From positions 179,765 to 243,764 of the forward strand of contig NW_008709379.1 in assembly GCF_000327385.1 (NCBI RefSeq): 64,000 bases of DNA, in the 5' to 3' direction. How positions within the stretch are numbered: the first letter of the stretch is position 1; each line of letters starts with the position of its first letter. Of the stretch, positions 50,641-61,318 are shown in pieces. Below the pieces are notes generated by a model. The model worked only from the letters and a program-made list of their open reading frames with translations. It was not told where the DNA came from and made no database searches. Made by a program: the position numbers and the translations under genes. This stretch comes from Lottia gigantea. Its lineage: Eukaryota; Mollusca; Gastropoda; Lottiidae.

Positions 50641-51255
50641 ATTCTTTTATGATTAATGCTCTTTGCATTCTCTCTTTGAAAGTTGGATTTGGAATATTTT
50701 CAAGTTCGATTATCATTTGTCTGTCTGCTTCGTGTCTGAAGTTTATGTCTTTGTTTCTGTATAAAATATCGTGTTTAAGCGCAGCGGCGTCAACTCTATT
50801 GACTGGTTCTTCCCCTGGTTTGGGTTTATCGTTTTCGTCTAATCGCAAATCTAACCTAGTACCTGGACCGGTGTTATTATGACCTGGAAGATGTTTTTCT
50901 CCGGGATATTTCGCCCATGGAAATCCAGGAAGAGAACCCAATGATTTTTGTATATCTCCTGAACCGAAATAAGTTTTTTCCTTTCTTCTAATCTCCTGTT
51001 TCGAAGTTCTCTTATTAGCTGTAATTCTTTCAACTCGTTGGATTGTTTCACTGCGTCGCTTATACTCTTTCCAGCTTGTGCGATTGAGCCAGCGGCTTTC
51101 GCTCCGGTTGAAAGGAGTGATTTGTTGTTTGAAATAAAGCTAGTTACTTTTGGAATTATTTTTGAACCTAGAGAAAATATTTATGAAAAGATACCGTCAC
51201 CCGAATAATCTTCGAATCTGAGTTGTTCGTGTTTTAGAATTAAACTCATCCTATT
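50621..51255 (-). pseudogene. Polinton minor capsid protein with PLA2-like domain
   Basis: It contains NTGPGTRLDLRLDENDKP and VDAAALKHDILYRNKD. The GPGT loop and the HD-x-x-Y helix resemble the phospholipase A2 domain of parvovirus VP1, seen also in Polinton and adintovirus proteins. N-terminal helices lie toward 51255. Broken. Fossil component. Confidence 0.7.
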
Positions 51256-51286
51256 TTTAAATGAATTAATTTAGTCTGTTTTTTTA

Positions 51287-51675
51287 TCCAAAAAAGAGTT
51301 ATCTCCCTTTTCTAGACTAAAAATAACATTACTTAAAACGAGGCTATTAAAAACCGGATGTTAAGCGAAACAAGGATGCTATTTTATATAAGGGTATTTT
51401 TAATATGCTTTTATTTGATGGAATGTAGGAAATTGATTGAAGGTGTTTTTTTGGTGTAAGAATTTTATGAAATGTAGGATGTTTTATGAAATGTAGGGAA
51501 TTTAGGTCTTTTTTAATGTAAGAATTTATGAAATGTAGAATGTTTTGCTGTAAGAATTTATGAAATGCAGGGAGTTTTTTTTTTTTTTTGGGAGTTCATA
51601 GATTGGTTGCATTTTTCCCATGAAATGAAATGGAATGTGGAAAAATGCGACCAATCTATGAGCTCATATACTACT
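51287..51675 (-). repeat. Polinton terminal inverted repeat, right
   Basis: Reverse complement of 39955-40222, longer by about 120 bp because of length differences near 51320-51415. It ends ATGAGCTCATATACTACT. Confidence 0.88.
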
Positions 51676-51681
51676 ATAGAC
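51676..51681. other. 6-bp target site duplication, right
   Basis: ATAGAC, the partner of ATCGAC at 39949-39954. Confidence 0.8.
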
Positions 51682-51915
51682 ATTTTTATCCTATAACTTT
51701 AAAACCTTTTCCTCGTTTTTCTAAAGCTCGTTGTTCTATTCTCTTGTTACGTAGTTCTCTTATTTGCTGTAATTCTTTCAACTCGTCAGGCTTTTTCACT
51801 GCATTGCTTATACTAACTCCCGCTTTTGCTATTTTTGGAATTAGAGAAGTTAGTGCTGAAATGAAACCTCCGCCTTCACATTTAATATGTGATTTGACTT
51901 TTTCGATTGGATTGC
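51682..51915 (-). mobile_element. Older Polinton relic, right remnant
   Basis: On the - strand it is similar to 50985-51130 of the inner element (ELKELQQIRELRN-type helix and Ala/Lys-rich words of the PLA2-like minor capsid gene). It continues the gene interrupted at 39954, which places the inner insertion inside that gene of the older element. No outer terminal repeat was recognised. Broken. Confidence 0.7.
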
Positions 51916-52179
51916 ATTTTGTATAAATAAACCAATCTTAATCAATATTTATTTACATGAATAACGATAAAAGGTTACAAAACACAATAAGGATTTAGAA
52001 ACAATCATAGCTTATTTTAATCTTTTTCCCTGAAGATGGAAAGCATATTTTCAAAAAGTATAATAAATACGAAAATATTTTAACTGGAATAAATGAAATA
52101 AAAATGAATAAATAAGATAAATCGGTCGTGATGAAAGGAAATGTAGTGGATAAGTACTCAGAAATAATTATTCAGATAA

Positions 52180-54560
52180 ATGGCAGAACAGGGTCATTTT
52201 TATATGTAGAACATTAATTTAAATTTACACTTTAAATCGGTTTGATAGAATAATAAATTTCTCTCCTGTGTTAAAAATTTTATCATTAGCATTATTTTTC
52301 AAGTCCGGGTCGCCATACAACAGAATTTTGATATCAATGTTATGAAGAAGGGTATTTATGGTTTCTTGCCGTTCTGTTCTATACTTGGGACAGGTGTTGA
52401 AATAATGGTAAGAATCTTCTTTTGGGTTACCACAGGAGCACTTGGGATCTTCTGAAATATGGTAATTTAGTTCACTCTTTAAAGGTCTGGTGCCACAGAA
52501 GAAAATAGTACGGGATTTTAGGATTGTTTCTTTTCAACAGACGTTTAAACGAAATAATGGTCATAGGTATTTTATAGTTGTCAGGTAGTGCATTCCATTC
52601 GATGATGGTTGACGGAAGGAAAGAGTTTTTATATTGGTTCGATATTGCATTTGATAGGACGATAATTATTGCTATTTCTTAAGTTGTGAGTTGTGATGTC
52701 ATTTATTTTAGGTGGAAGAAGTGAATAAAGATAAGATGGCACCATGTCGTTGATCATTTTGAAGAAAAGGCATAGACGGTGCTTTGTTCGCCTTACTTTG
52801 AGAGAGGAAAAACCAGATTCTTTGTACACTAATTCATGAGATGTTCTGCGAACTAATCCTGTAATTGTCCTTAGTGCGTCTAGATGAAGATTTTCCATAA
52901 GTTTGGAGTTTTCTTCCGAACAGTTGTCCCACACTACATCGGCATAGTCGAATTTCGTTAAATTAAATGATTCATAAATAGTTTCTAATGAAGAACGGGA
53001 TAATCTATATTTCAAAGTTTCAAAGAAGTCAACATGATTTCGGATTTTTCTTGCCATGGATTTTATATGTGTAGACCAATGACCAGTGGAATCAAACGTA
53101 AGACCAAGTTGCTTATGAGAATTAACATCAGACAAAGTTGAATTTTGAAATTGTAGGGTAAAGGAGGATGGATGTTTTTTCCTGCTGAAAGTAAGAGAAT
53201 TAGTTTTTGAGGCATTGAAAGATACTTCCCAGTCTAAGGCCCACTGGTTAATAGATTTTAAGTCATTTTCCATAATATGCTGACAGGTCACAGGATTTTC
53301 AATAATAAGGTACAAAGAAGTGTCATCTGCAAACAGTTGAATATTGGTATCTATATCATTGACTATTTCATTTACATATACATGAAAGAGTAAACCGACC
53401 CCTGTGGAACACCAAATGAAACCGGTAAGGGGGTTGAAAACGAGTTTTGTAGTTTTACATATTGAAATCTGTTAGATAAGTTATCTCGAATAAGTTTTAA
53501 TGGATTCCAGTTTGATGGAGTTTGAAGATAGGACCCCCGTGCCAGACTCTATCGAATGCTTTACTTATGTCACAAAAGTCAGAGTCAGTTGACGGTATCT
53601 TAATGAATTGACTTGAGAAGAATTCGTTTAGGAGCGTTGCTTTCTCCGTAACGCGTAGAAGATATGATTATTAGATTGTAAGGGCGGGATGAAGTTTGCC
53701 CTGCCATTTTTGCCAAATCCGAACTTTCTTACTAGCTCCCACCTGCAGTTTGACTGTTTAAAGGTGCCGTCCGAAATTTTTGAATCAAGTTTATCATAGT
53801 ATTCTTTTTTGATACGCCTAACTTCTGAAATGACAAAATTACGTGATACACGAAAAGAATGCCAGTGCTTCAGCAAATTTGTTCTTTTGGCTCTCTGGTG
53901 ATGTCTCTTTCTAGTTCTCATAAGTCTTCTGAGATATCCATTTATGTTTGTCAACTTAGTCAAGTGCAAAGGAAAACTGTTCTTCAAAGAGGCCCCAGGA
54001 AGCGATTCTTGTTCGCGGACTTCTATAGAAAGTACCTAAAAGATAACGAGTATTCTTGTAATCTGTAACTTCAATCCAACAAGATTCCAGATCAGGGTGA
54101 TTCAAGTCGGGAAGTCAAGTGAGAATAAATTATTCGCTACACCACCATAACCATCCACCCTATTATTGAGAATGGGCTCTTTATATCCATCTAAAAGTAT
54201 GCATTTTCCGAGAGAAAGCCAAGTTTCCGAGAAACAAAGAATATGGTATTCCAGCAGTTCAGCTTTAATCTCAGTAATGGGGCAGACAAGACTACGGACA
54301 TTTAAATGTAACAGTTTCAGTGAATGCGTAGGTCCAGGATTCGGGTGAATGTTGAAAAGAAAGTTGTATTGTATGTACGAAGTACGTACAGAGAGAGGTC
54401 AAGAACAGAAGACGTGAAGAGAACAAGTGTAATTTCATCAAGAACAGGCTACCGCAAGAGACGCTAGAAGACACCAGGAAAGAGAAGAGTAATAAGACCA
54501 AACTTGGAGCTTACAGCAAAATAAAAGAAAGAGAAAAATAAAATAAAGGGCAAAAAAAGT
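52180..54560 (-). mobile_element. Degenerate LINE (Jockey/CR1-like) retrotransposon
   Basis: On the - strand, from 54330 down: endonuclease N-terminus LNVRSL and FSETWLSLGK, later LGTFYRSP (about 54025). A linker MRTRKRHHQRAKRTNLLKHW follows at 53987-53628. RT words are VSFGVPQGS (about 53405) and LFADDTSLYL (about 53325), then the RT thumb (53315-52629) and a C-terminal zinc-knuckle CSCG...H...C (about 52440-52390). Most of the endonuclease is deleted, and the GVPQGS-to-FADD stretch is shortened and shifted in frame, so this copy is dead. It abuts the older Polinton remnant. The clade is uncertain. Confidence 0.85.
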
Positions 54561-55510
54561 AATACATTATGTACAAAAAACAAAGCTATATACAACTTAC
54601 GAACAAGCGTGGTCGTGGGTATAACGTTTGTGTGATGTTAGGAGAGGCTTAGGACAGGCTTCAGTTTTATTTCAATGGACAGTTGTTTCATATTGAATGT
54701 ATTTACAAAACAAAAGTGAAATTGAGCGATTTGTATGTCTAAATGCGTACTATGTGAAACTCATATATCACTGGCATCACAAATCTCTCATTATGAGTAT
54801 CCGCTTTCTAAATTGGCATGATATATAGCTATCATTATGGGAAGCCTGTCAATAAATTATCAATTTAATCAATATATGATTTACTAATAAAGAAAAGCAT
54901 GTTTTTTTTAGTTAGAACTTTCATTATTTTTTCATTTGAACAAGTGCATCCGTCGGCATATTCAGGGGTGGCTATTAGGCTATGGCTCTCCCCTCGGGCG
55001 TTTGAAAGGTTCAATTTTGAAGTGAAAATAAAGCCCTTTAAATTCTCAAAGTTCATGTCAAGTTGTCTGAATTTCGTTGGATTCTGATAGCCCTTGGTAG
55101 CCACCAGACCCCAGTCCTCAACGGGCTTCGACACTTCCTGCCTCGCCTCGGAAAGATAGGTCTCATTTTGGCAACCCTCCCCCTAACCCTGTCGCATTTT
55201 TTATGTCGAATAGACATAAAATATTATAGTCAAGAAACGATATAAGTTTTTTTTATTTTTAGATAGTTTTTAACACGGTCAAGGCCTGGTTTATTCTACT
55301 GGCCCTTTACAATAATGCACTGTTCTTATTCATATTTTAGATATCTTTACTTTTTATACTCGACAAATCCAAACAACCTTGTTTCAAAATTATGTTTATC
55401 TGTGGAAGAAAATTATCAGATTAGACTTCCAATATCGATTCTTAGCTAGGTTTAACCAGAAACATCTATACCTGCATCAACACGTCAAGTTATGTAAATA
55501 AGTGAAAATA
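54561..55510. other. Intergenic, probable repeat fragments
   Basis: A GC-richer patch at about 54945-55200 (GGGTGGCTATTAGGCTATGG; CCCCAGTCCTCAACGGGCTT) looks like a decayed mobile element, but no termini were found. TTTATT at 55290-55295 reads AATAAA on the - strand, about 220 bp past the stop of the next gene, and is a candidate polyadenylation signal. Confidence 0.4.
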
Positions 55511-57339
55511 TCATTGGCGATTCTGGCCAAAAAACCTTAACTTAGATTGGAACCAGTTACAAAAACGTTGAAAAGAACCTCCAGATTCGTCGAGACCCAA
55601 TCTGGAATTTACAGCCCTCCTGTAAGCTTCACCATCCACTTTACTTGCTTCTTTTCGACGCATTTCAGCCTGTGAAATATGTTTTAACTGAGCATTATCA
55701 ATCCTAGTAGGAGATATGGGGTTATTAAATCTGGAATTAATATAATTTAGTAGGTCATCTCTATTTTTCTGGCTGTAGCTTTTACAATTCAAAATGTAAT
55801 ATGGTGGTAGACTGGGTAGATTTTGGGGAAATATGAATTGTCTGCCATCATTGTCTTGAAAATCTTTACCAGTAAAAACATACATCAGTTGATCCGATAT
55901 TTCTCCACCAAATAAATTTGTAACAAATTCCCAAGCCTTGTCTTCAGATCCTGAAAATCTGTCGTCAACACTCAGCACCAGAATACAAACATGAATCGAA
56001 GTTAATCTCCGCTTTATTGTACTGATGATATCGTTAGCAGTTTCTACATCAGAACGAAGTGAGCTGAAGAAACCAGGAGTATCTACCACCAGAAGTTGGT
56101 CTGATTCTTCAATTTGACATGTTTTAGTGCCTCTTTCTTCCATCATACTGGCAGCAAACTTCTTCTCACCCAATAGAACATTTCCTACTGAACTTTTACC
56201 AATTCCACTTTTACCAAGTAATAAGACTGTTCTCTTCTTCAATGGTACATTCTCTGAAATATGAAGAAAGCCATGGACTAGAGAGTATAGATTTTTAATA
56301 TCTGCGTTTATATAACTATTGATGTATTGGGATACAATAAACTAATATATACTAATATGATATAGGTACCTTTTCGAGCCACCTTCGATTCTCCAGCGGA
56401 AATACAGTCTGCGTCGCTTTTCCTACAATGAGAGAATTCAGAACCCTTATCGTACACATTGTTGAAACTTATTGTGATATTGTGTAGAAGAGTAGAAAGT
56501 ACAACTATCATTTCATTTCATTTATTATTGTATGATGATTCTATGTGGATGGACTTATCAGTTTCACTATTTAGGATTGCTGAAAACATCTATGAAGCCT
56601 GCAAATTCTTGTTTCTTGACAGTGAATTTGAACGACTTCCAAAACATTATGATCAAACCAGTATTAACTCTCTCATATACCTCAATCTAAGGCCAAATAA
56701 TAAATCAGAAATCGCTTACCTTTTTTTGGTAGTGGAGTTTTCAATGAAAGAATGTCCTAGCTTCTCGTAAGTTAATTTAACAGACTGGATCATTTCAGAA
56801 GAGCTGTTTACATCAGTATGTTCCCTAGCAGCAACTCCCATTGGTGACGTTGCCAGACGACTGAGAAAATTGTTTAACTGCTTTGGTAATTTTTGTATAT
56901 ACTCATCCAGTGTCTGACCTTTGTCTTTCAAATTATCCATACCAGTAAACACTACAAGGACATGTTTGTTGAGATACATATCGAATACACTCTGAAAGTT
57001 TTCAATTCTCTTGATGTCATCACCAGTTACCCTCTCCGATAAACTAAAGACAAAGATAACACAATGTGGACCAGGGGCAAGTAACTCCATTCCTCTATCA
57101 ATTTCTTTCTGAGTTTCCTCTTCTGTCAGGCGAATATTATAATAACCTGGTGTATCAACTATAACAAGTTCTCTACCATCTTCTAGTGTACGTCTTGCTA
57201 ACTGGCTCTGTTGTGTTCCATCGGTATTGCTCACTGTAAAAACTTTACTTCCAATCAGTTGATTCCCCACTGAACTCTTTCCACTTCCGCATTTGCCCAC
57301 AAGTAGAACTCTGATCTCCTTGGAAGTTTCTTTTTCCAT
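55511..57339 (-). CDS. GIMAP protein with two tandem AIG1 GTPase domains
   Basis: - strand exons 57339-56720, 56422-56370 and 56253-55511 join in phase (2, then 1) to 471 residues. The ATG at 57339 is the first after an in-frame TGA. Domain 1 (about residues 8-190): GKCGSGKSS, DTPGYYN, APGPHCVIFVF, TGMD. The middle 53-bp exon encodes a short charged linker. Domain 2 (about 228-400): GKSGIGKSS, DTPGFFS, HVCILVLS, TGKD; it lacks the APGP box, and a basic, aromatic tail follows. Neither the second nor the third exon opens with its own ATG, so two separate genes are unlikely. GIMAPs are GTP-switched, oligomerising membrane scaffolds of immune cells; a role here is inferred. Confidence 0.8.
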
Positions 57340-57980
57340 AGTTTCCAATCAGATATAAACTAAATAAGACAAATAAAAAAATGTATAATGCAAAAAGGAC
57401 ACACCAAAACATTATTTTTAGTATGGTATAGATATTCCAGATGGGTTACATTGTATACTCTTTGAATTTTGTCGTACATTGTAGTCGACGTGTTTAAACT
57501 TTGGTGGAACATTTCAGAAACTAGAAAACTCGGTACAACTCCGATGCTGAAAAGAGTAAAGTACGCCCCATTGATATAACCATTGCAATAATCAACCTCA
57601 TATTTATAAATATCTATATTGCTCATTGACATTATCATGATCATGAACTCTGAATTGTGTCCATATTAAGGGCAATAATTGACATGCATCTTGATTGAGT
57701 TAAGAAACGTAATGTACACAATTCTTTTATCAAATGCCATTCTAGTGTGTCGTTTCTTTGGTGTTTACATGCAAAGGGTAATAATTCAGAAACAACCCGA
57801 TGAAAGGTCGAAGTCGATGGGATTAGTCTGATGACAACATTAACATAATGTGATTCTTAGAATCGTGGATGTTTATTGGACGAAATATTGATATTCAATA
57901 CGAGAAATGTACCAGTATAAACAATTTTAAAGCAATCCAGTAAAAACCGATATGGAGGATGGAACCCTGTAGTTTATTCG

Positions 57981-58318
57981 GGAGCCGTGGTGACTTAGTG
58001 CTCATCAATGACTTTGATATGTTAGCTGAATAAATATTTACATGATAAAAAGATATGAAACCTGATTGCTAACCTCAAGTTCCATGGTTCATAGGTGGGA
58101 TAACATCTTCAGGTTTTTCAACCCGGTTTCCCCCGTCAGTGAGGTAAGGAGGTAAGAGGGGCTTTTGGCAAAAGCGTCTAGTCGTTCGTATGGGACAATA
58201 AACCGAGGCCCCGAGTGATACAGGCTGTGCAAGATAAAGATCTCTAGACAGTTTGAGATCGAAACATAAATACGATCATGTCGCTGTCCTGACAATATTT
58301 CCCCCATTGCACACTGGT
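57981..58318 (+). mobile_element. tRNA-derived SINE, copy 3 (diverged)
   Basis: The head GGAGCCGTGGTGACTTAGTG, CCATGGTTCATAG in the B-box position, body CAACCCGGTTTCCCCCGTCA, and tail TGACAATATTTCCCCCATTG then CACACTGG. The block order is the same as at 23203 and 36878, but it is longer and diverged, an independent insertion. Confidence 0.6.
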
Positions 58319-60425
58319 ACGAACATCATTCTATCACTAATGAATTATGCTCGCGTATTCAACGATTCTAAGAAACGGAGTAGAATGTTAATGTAATAAG
58401 GTGAATCACGTGTAGTAGAGCCATTTCAGTGAACGTATTGCTATTTTATGTCGTGTAGTGTAAAAGATGGATATTTATACCAGGAAGTGTTGTTAGCCCA
58501 CCATTTTAGAAACCAAACTGCTAAGGGTTTTTATAGGACACTTAACAGTCGTTCCACCTGCTGAGCACCTTCGACATTTCTATATTGTTAAACTGCATCG
58601 GTGAAAATACCCTTTCCTCTACCGAATTTTCCCTTGACTACGATGAATCAATAAAGAGTTATATATATTTAAGCTTACCGTTCTTGATAATAGTCCTTAG
58701 TATAACACTTATCAAACCTTCAACAACTAAACAACACAGAGACACATAGACAAGTTAGACGGGCTAATACATATTCATAACACCGCCTCCTTTTGATAAT
58801 GTACTGTAATAGCAATAGGGAAACAACTGTTATCATTGATTTCGGTTTCCCGACTACAAGCATTGATAGCTATATAAATTATATAAATACAATGATACTG
58901 CTAGTTCTTTTTTTTTAATTTATAATTTCGGCAATTCATTTCGTCAAAGAAATGTTGGAATCGTAAAACCTTAATACCAGACAAGGTTCTGGCAAGCTCT
59001 TGTGTAAGTGTAGATAGGTATCAGTTTCTTACCTAGATAATTAAATACACCTCAATATCTGACTTAAAATGGTTTGCGTGTGAAGGGGCGATTCTCTCCC
59101 TCATGCTGTGCTGGAGTTATACCCCAATTGCATTACCAGTCATAGCATTGCAGATAAAACCATTGCAATTAGGACAAATCTCTACGCTGCAGAATTTCAT
59201 AATCGGGTGTTTGGTCTTTTTTTAAACTCTTTAATTTTTTCATGGAAATTTAATACTTATATATTTACAAAAGAGATCATAAATTGCCCCCTGTGTCGAG
59301 ATGAAGTTGATATTTAATAAGATTGTCGTGACATGTTTATAAAAATTAAAAATGTCGCCATGCTCTGATGCAAGATAAAAATTGGTACACATATTTCTTA
59401 GAAACCTACCGTTTTCAGAGAATTTACCTCTCTTGATCAGTCGTATTTCACTGAAATGTAATTGTTATCGTCCTACAAACATTTGAGGACGTTCACAAAG
59501 AACTCTCGGATGATGTGAGGGTATAATCATCTATTTAAATATTTCTACAAATACAGTATAGTTCAGTGAATAGTAGTATATGAATAATAATATAAATACA
59601 ATATTTATAGAGCGCATTATATAATAACAACAATTACTCAATACAAAGCACCGACGAATACAACAAAAAATGCATCAGTTTATATTGGCAGCGGTAATGA
59701 ATGGTCATCTTCAGGTGAAGTGGGGAAATATGTAGATTGTTGAAACGTAGTGTATAATAAAACTAAGGAGTAGTATACCATAAAATTGTGTCCGTTATTT
59801 AATGTGATCTCTACCTCTAAATGTCGCTAAAGGATTAGTATAAATCATATATTCTTCATATTGTCCACATTAGTTTTCTACGCATACTGTATTTGCAAGT
59901 TATACTATATTTAATTAATATTGGTGAAAATTGAAAATTTCAAATCTCTTCAAAGGACAACATGAAAATATCATGTGGATCAAATGGCCAATGGCCTTAA
60001 CATCACGTCTCCATCAGAACCTATAAAAAGTCATGTGTATCAAACACTTGCCCAAATCAGACTGTTCCTAGATTCCCGGATTTCGATTCAAAACAGGTAA
60101 ATTGTTCAATTGATTAGGGTGTTGGGGCAGTTGAACAACTCCTTCCCATTGGTCTCAAATCCAGTGGCATTGCGAGCCTCTTGAGTCTTGGGGTACAACA
60201 ACCCTTGGGTTGAATTGAGCCGCACTTTTGCTATGGAATTTCTATTTATGGACATACAATATTAATTTATTGACAAATATGCATTTTATATGAATGCCTA
60301 TTTTCTCTTCTAGAAATAAGATTTTCCATTGATTTGTCTTTATTTCGTGACCACCGCATTTAAAACACAGACTACATATTCATGGTTTTGTAGGACTATT
60401 ATAATAGCAGAAGAAGACAAAATAA

Positions 60426-60590
60426 GCAATATCATACTGCGACTGTAGAAGGAGATCCCGGGGAAGGGTCTTCCTAGGGGTAAATGTAAGAGGAAAAAAA
60501 AGAGATATGAAATGTTTTGGGGGAAACGATTTAAATGTTTTGGAAAGTCTTCCACTGGGATCCCCTTCCATAATCGCAGTATAATATTCC
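60426..60590. mobile_element. Small inverted-repeat (MITE-like) element
   Basis: ATACTGCGACTGTAGAAGGA near 60433 pairs with the reverse complement of TCCATAATCGCAGTATAATA near 60568. The arms extend over about 35 bp, with GATCCC in each. The interior is purine-rich. No coding content. Confidence 0.55.
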
Positions 60591-61318
60591 CGGGAAACAA
60601 TGCACGTTTTTTTTAAAATCCGGGGGTTTGAAAATTCTAAACCACTTTTAAGAGTCTTATATAACTAAAACAGTAAATTTTTAAAATCGTTCCCTAAAAA
60701 TCTTCCTACCTAAAAAATCTTAAAGATAATGCAATTTCAGACATCAAATATCAAATCTAGACCAAAAATTACTCAAAAATAGGAATGCAAAAACCCAAAA
60801 ATGAAGAGAGAAAGAAGATTTCGAAAAATAGCCTAGACTACAATCGTTTGCATAAAATGTTTTAGTGGAGTGAGTTCGTTAGTGGGAGGAGTTTCTTAGA
60901 TCGCGCGCTCATGACTTATCAACATACGATCATATACTCACAAACGTTTTACCTTAGGTAAGGTGTTTCTCCTGCATTTCAATTTACTAAAGCAATCTAT
61001 ATTGTAAAATAAGTTGTTGGTTTCGTGGCCCAATTTATCCACGTATCTATCGACATTATTTTTTTGGTGCAAGTCATTTCTTATATATGTAGAAAGTATA
61101 TATTTTGATATTTCTATTGTCGTTTCATAATCCTCTAAGAATTAAAAAGCTGTTTGGAATCAGGTGTCAATTGTGCTTTCGTATTGTTAGTATCATGAGA
61201 CCTTGAAAGTTTCAATTTACACAAACAATTTCACTTCTCCTAACTTTTCTTTTTTAGATCTCAAATCTGGTTTGGTAACATCCACCACATCTTCATAAAG
61301 ACGCACAAATACAACACG

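Larger units (their letters stand above)
39955..51675. mobile_element. Polinton/Maverick (adintovirus-like) element, 11.7 kb, broken
   Basis: It is bounded by terminal inverted repeats starting AGTAGTATATGAGCTC and by 6-bp target duplications. The left half, on the + strand, carries major capsid, small core or membrane protein, A32-type packaging ATPase, an acidic ORF and penton-like protein. The right half, on the - strand, carries protein-primed DNA polymerase B, fibre-like protein, adenain-like protease, retroviral-type integrase and PLA2-like minor capsid protein. The full Polinton set is recognisable. The capsid and protease frames look whole; the element as a whole is broken, with roughly ten breaks. 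The target duplication differs at one base and the termini differ by indels, suggesting a moderately old insertion. Fossil. Confidence 0.9.
57340..61257. other. Region between divergent GIMAP genes
   Basis: About 3.9 kb separates the starts of the - strand and + strand GIMAP genes. It holds a SINE (57981-58318), a small hairpin element (60426-60590) and a fragment CCAGTGGCATTGCGAGC near 60169 resembling the hAT-like MITE at 28329. No gene was recognised; 58319-60160 shows nothing I can identify. It should contain both promoters, but no motif could be fixed. Confidence 0.5.

Noticed and set aside
51895-51945. Outer terminal repeat of the older Polinton (GGATTGCATTTTGTATAAAT ... ACCAATCTT)
   Set aside because: It only loosely resembles the TTGGTTGCATTTTTCC...ACCAATCT hairpin of the inner element's termini, and no matching left terminus was found.
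55511-57339. Two separate GIMAP genes
   Set aside because: The second domain's frame starts at a TTG right after a good acceptor, with no ATG, and the 53-bp exon restores phase between the two.
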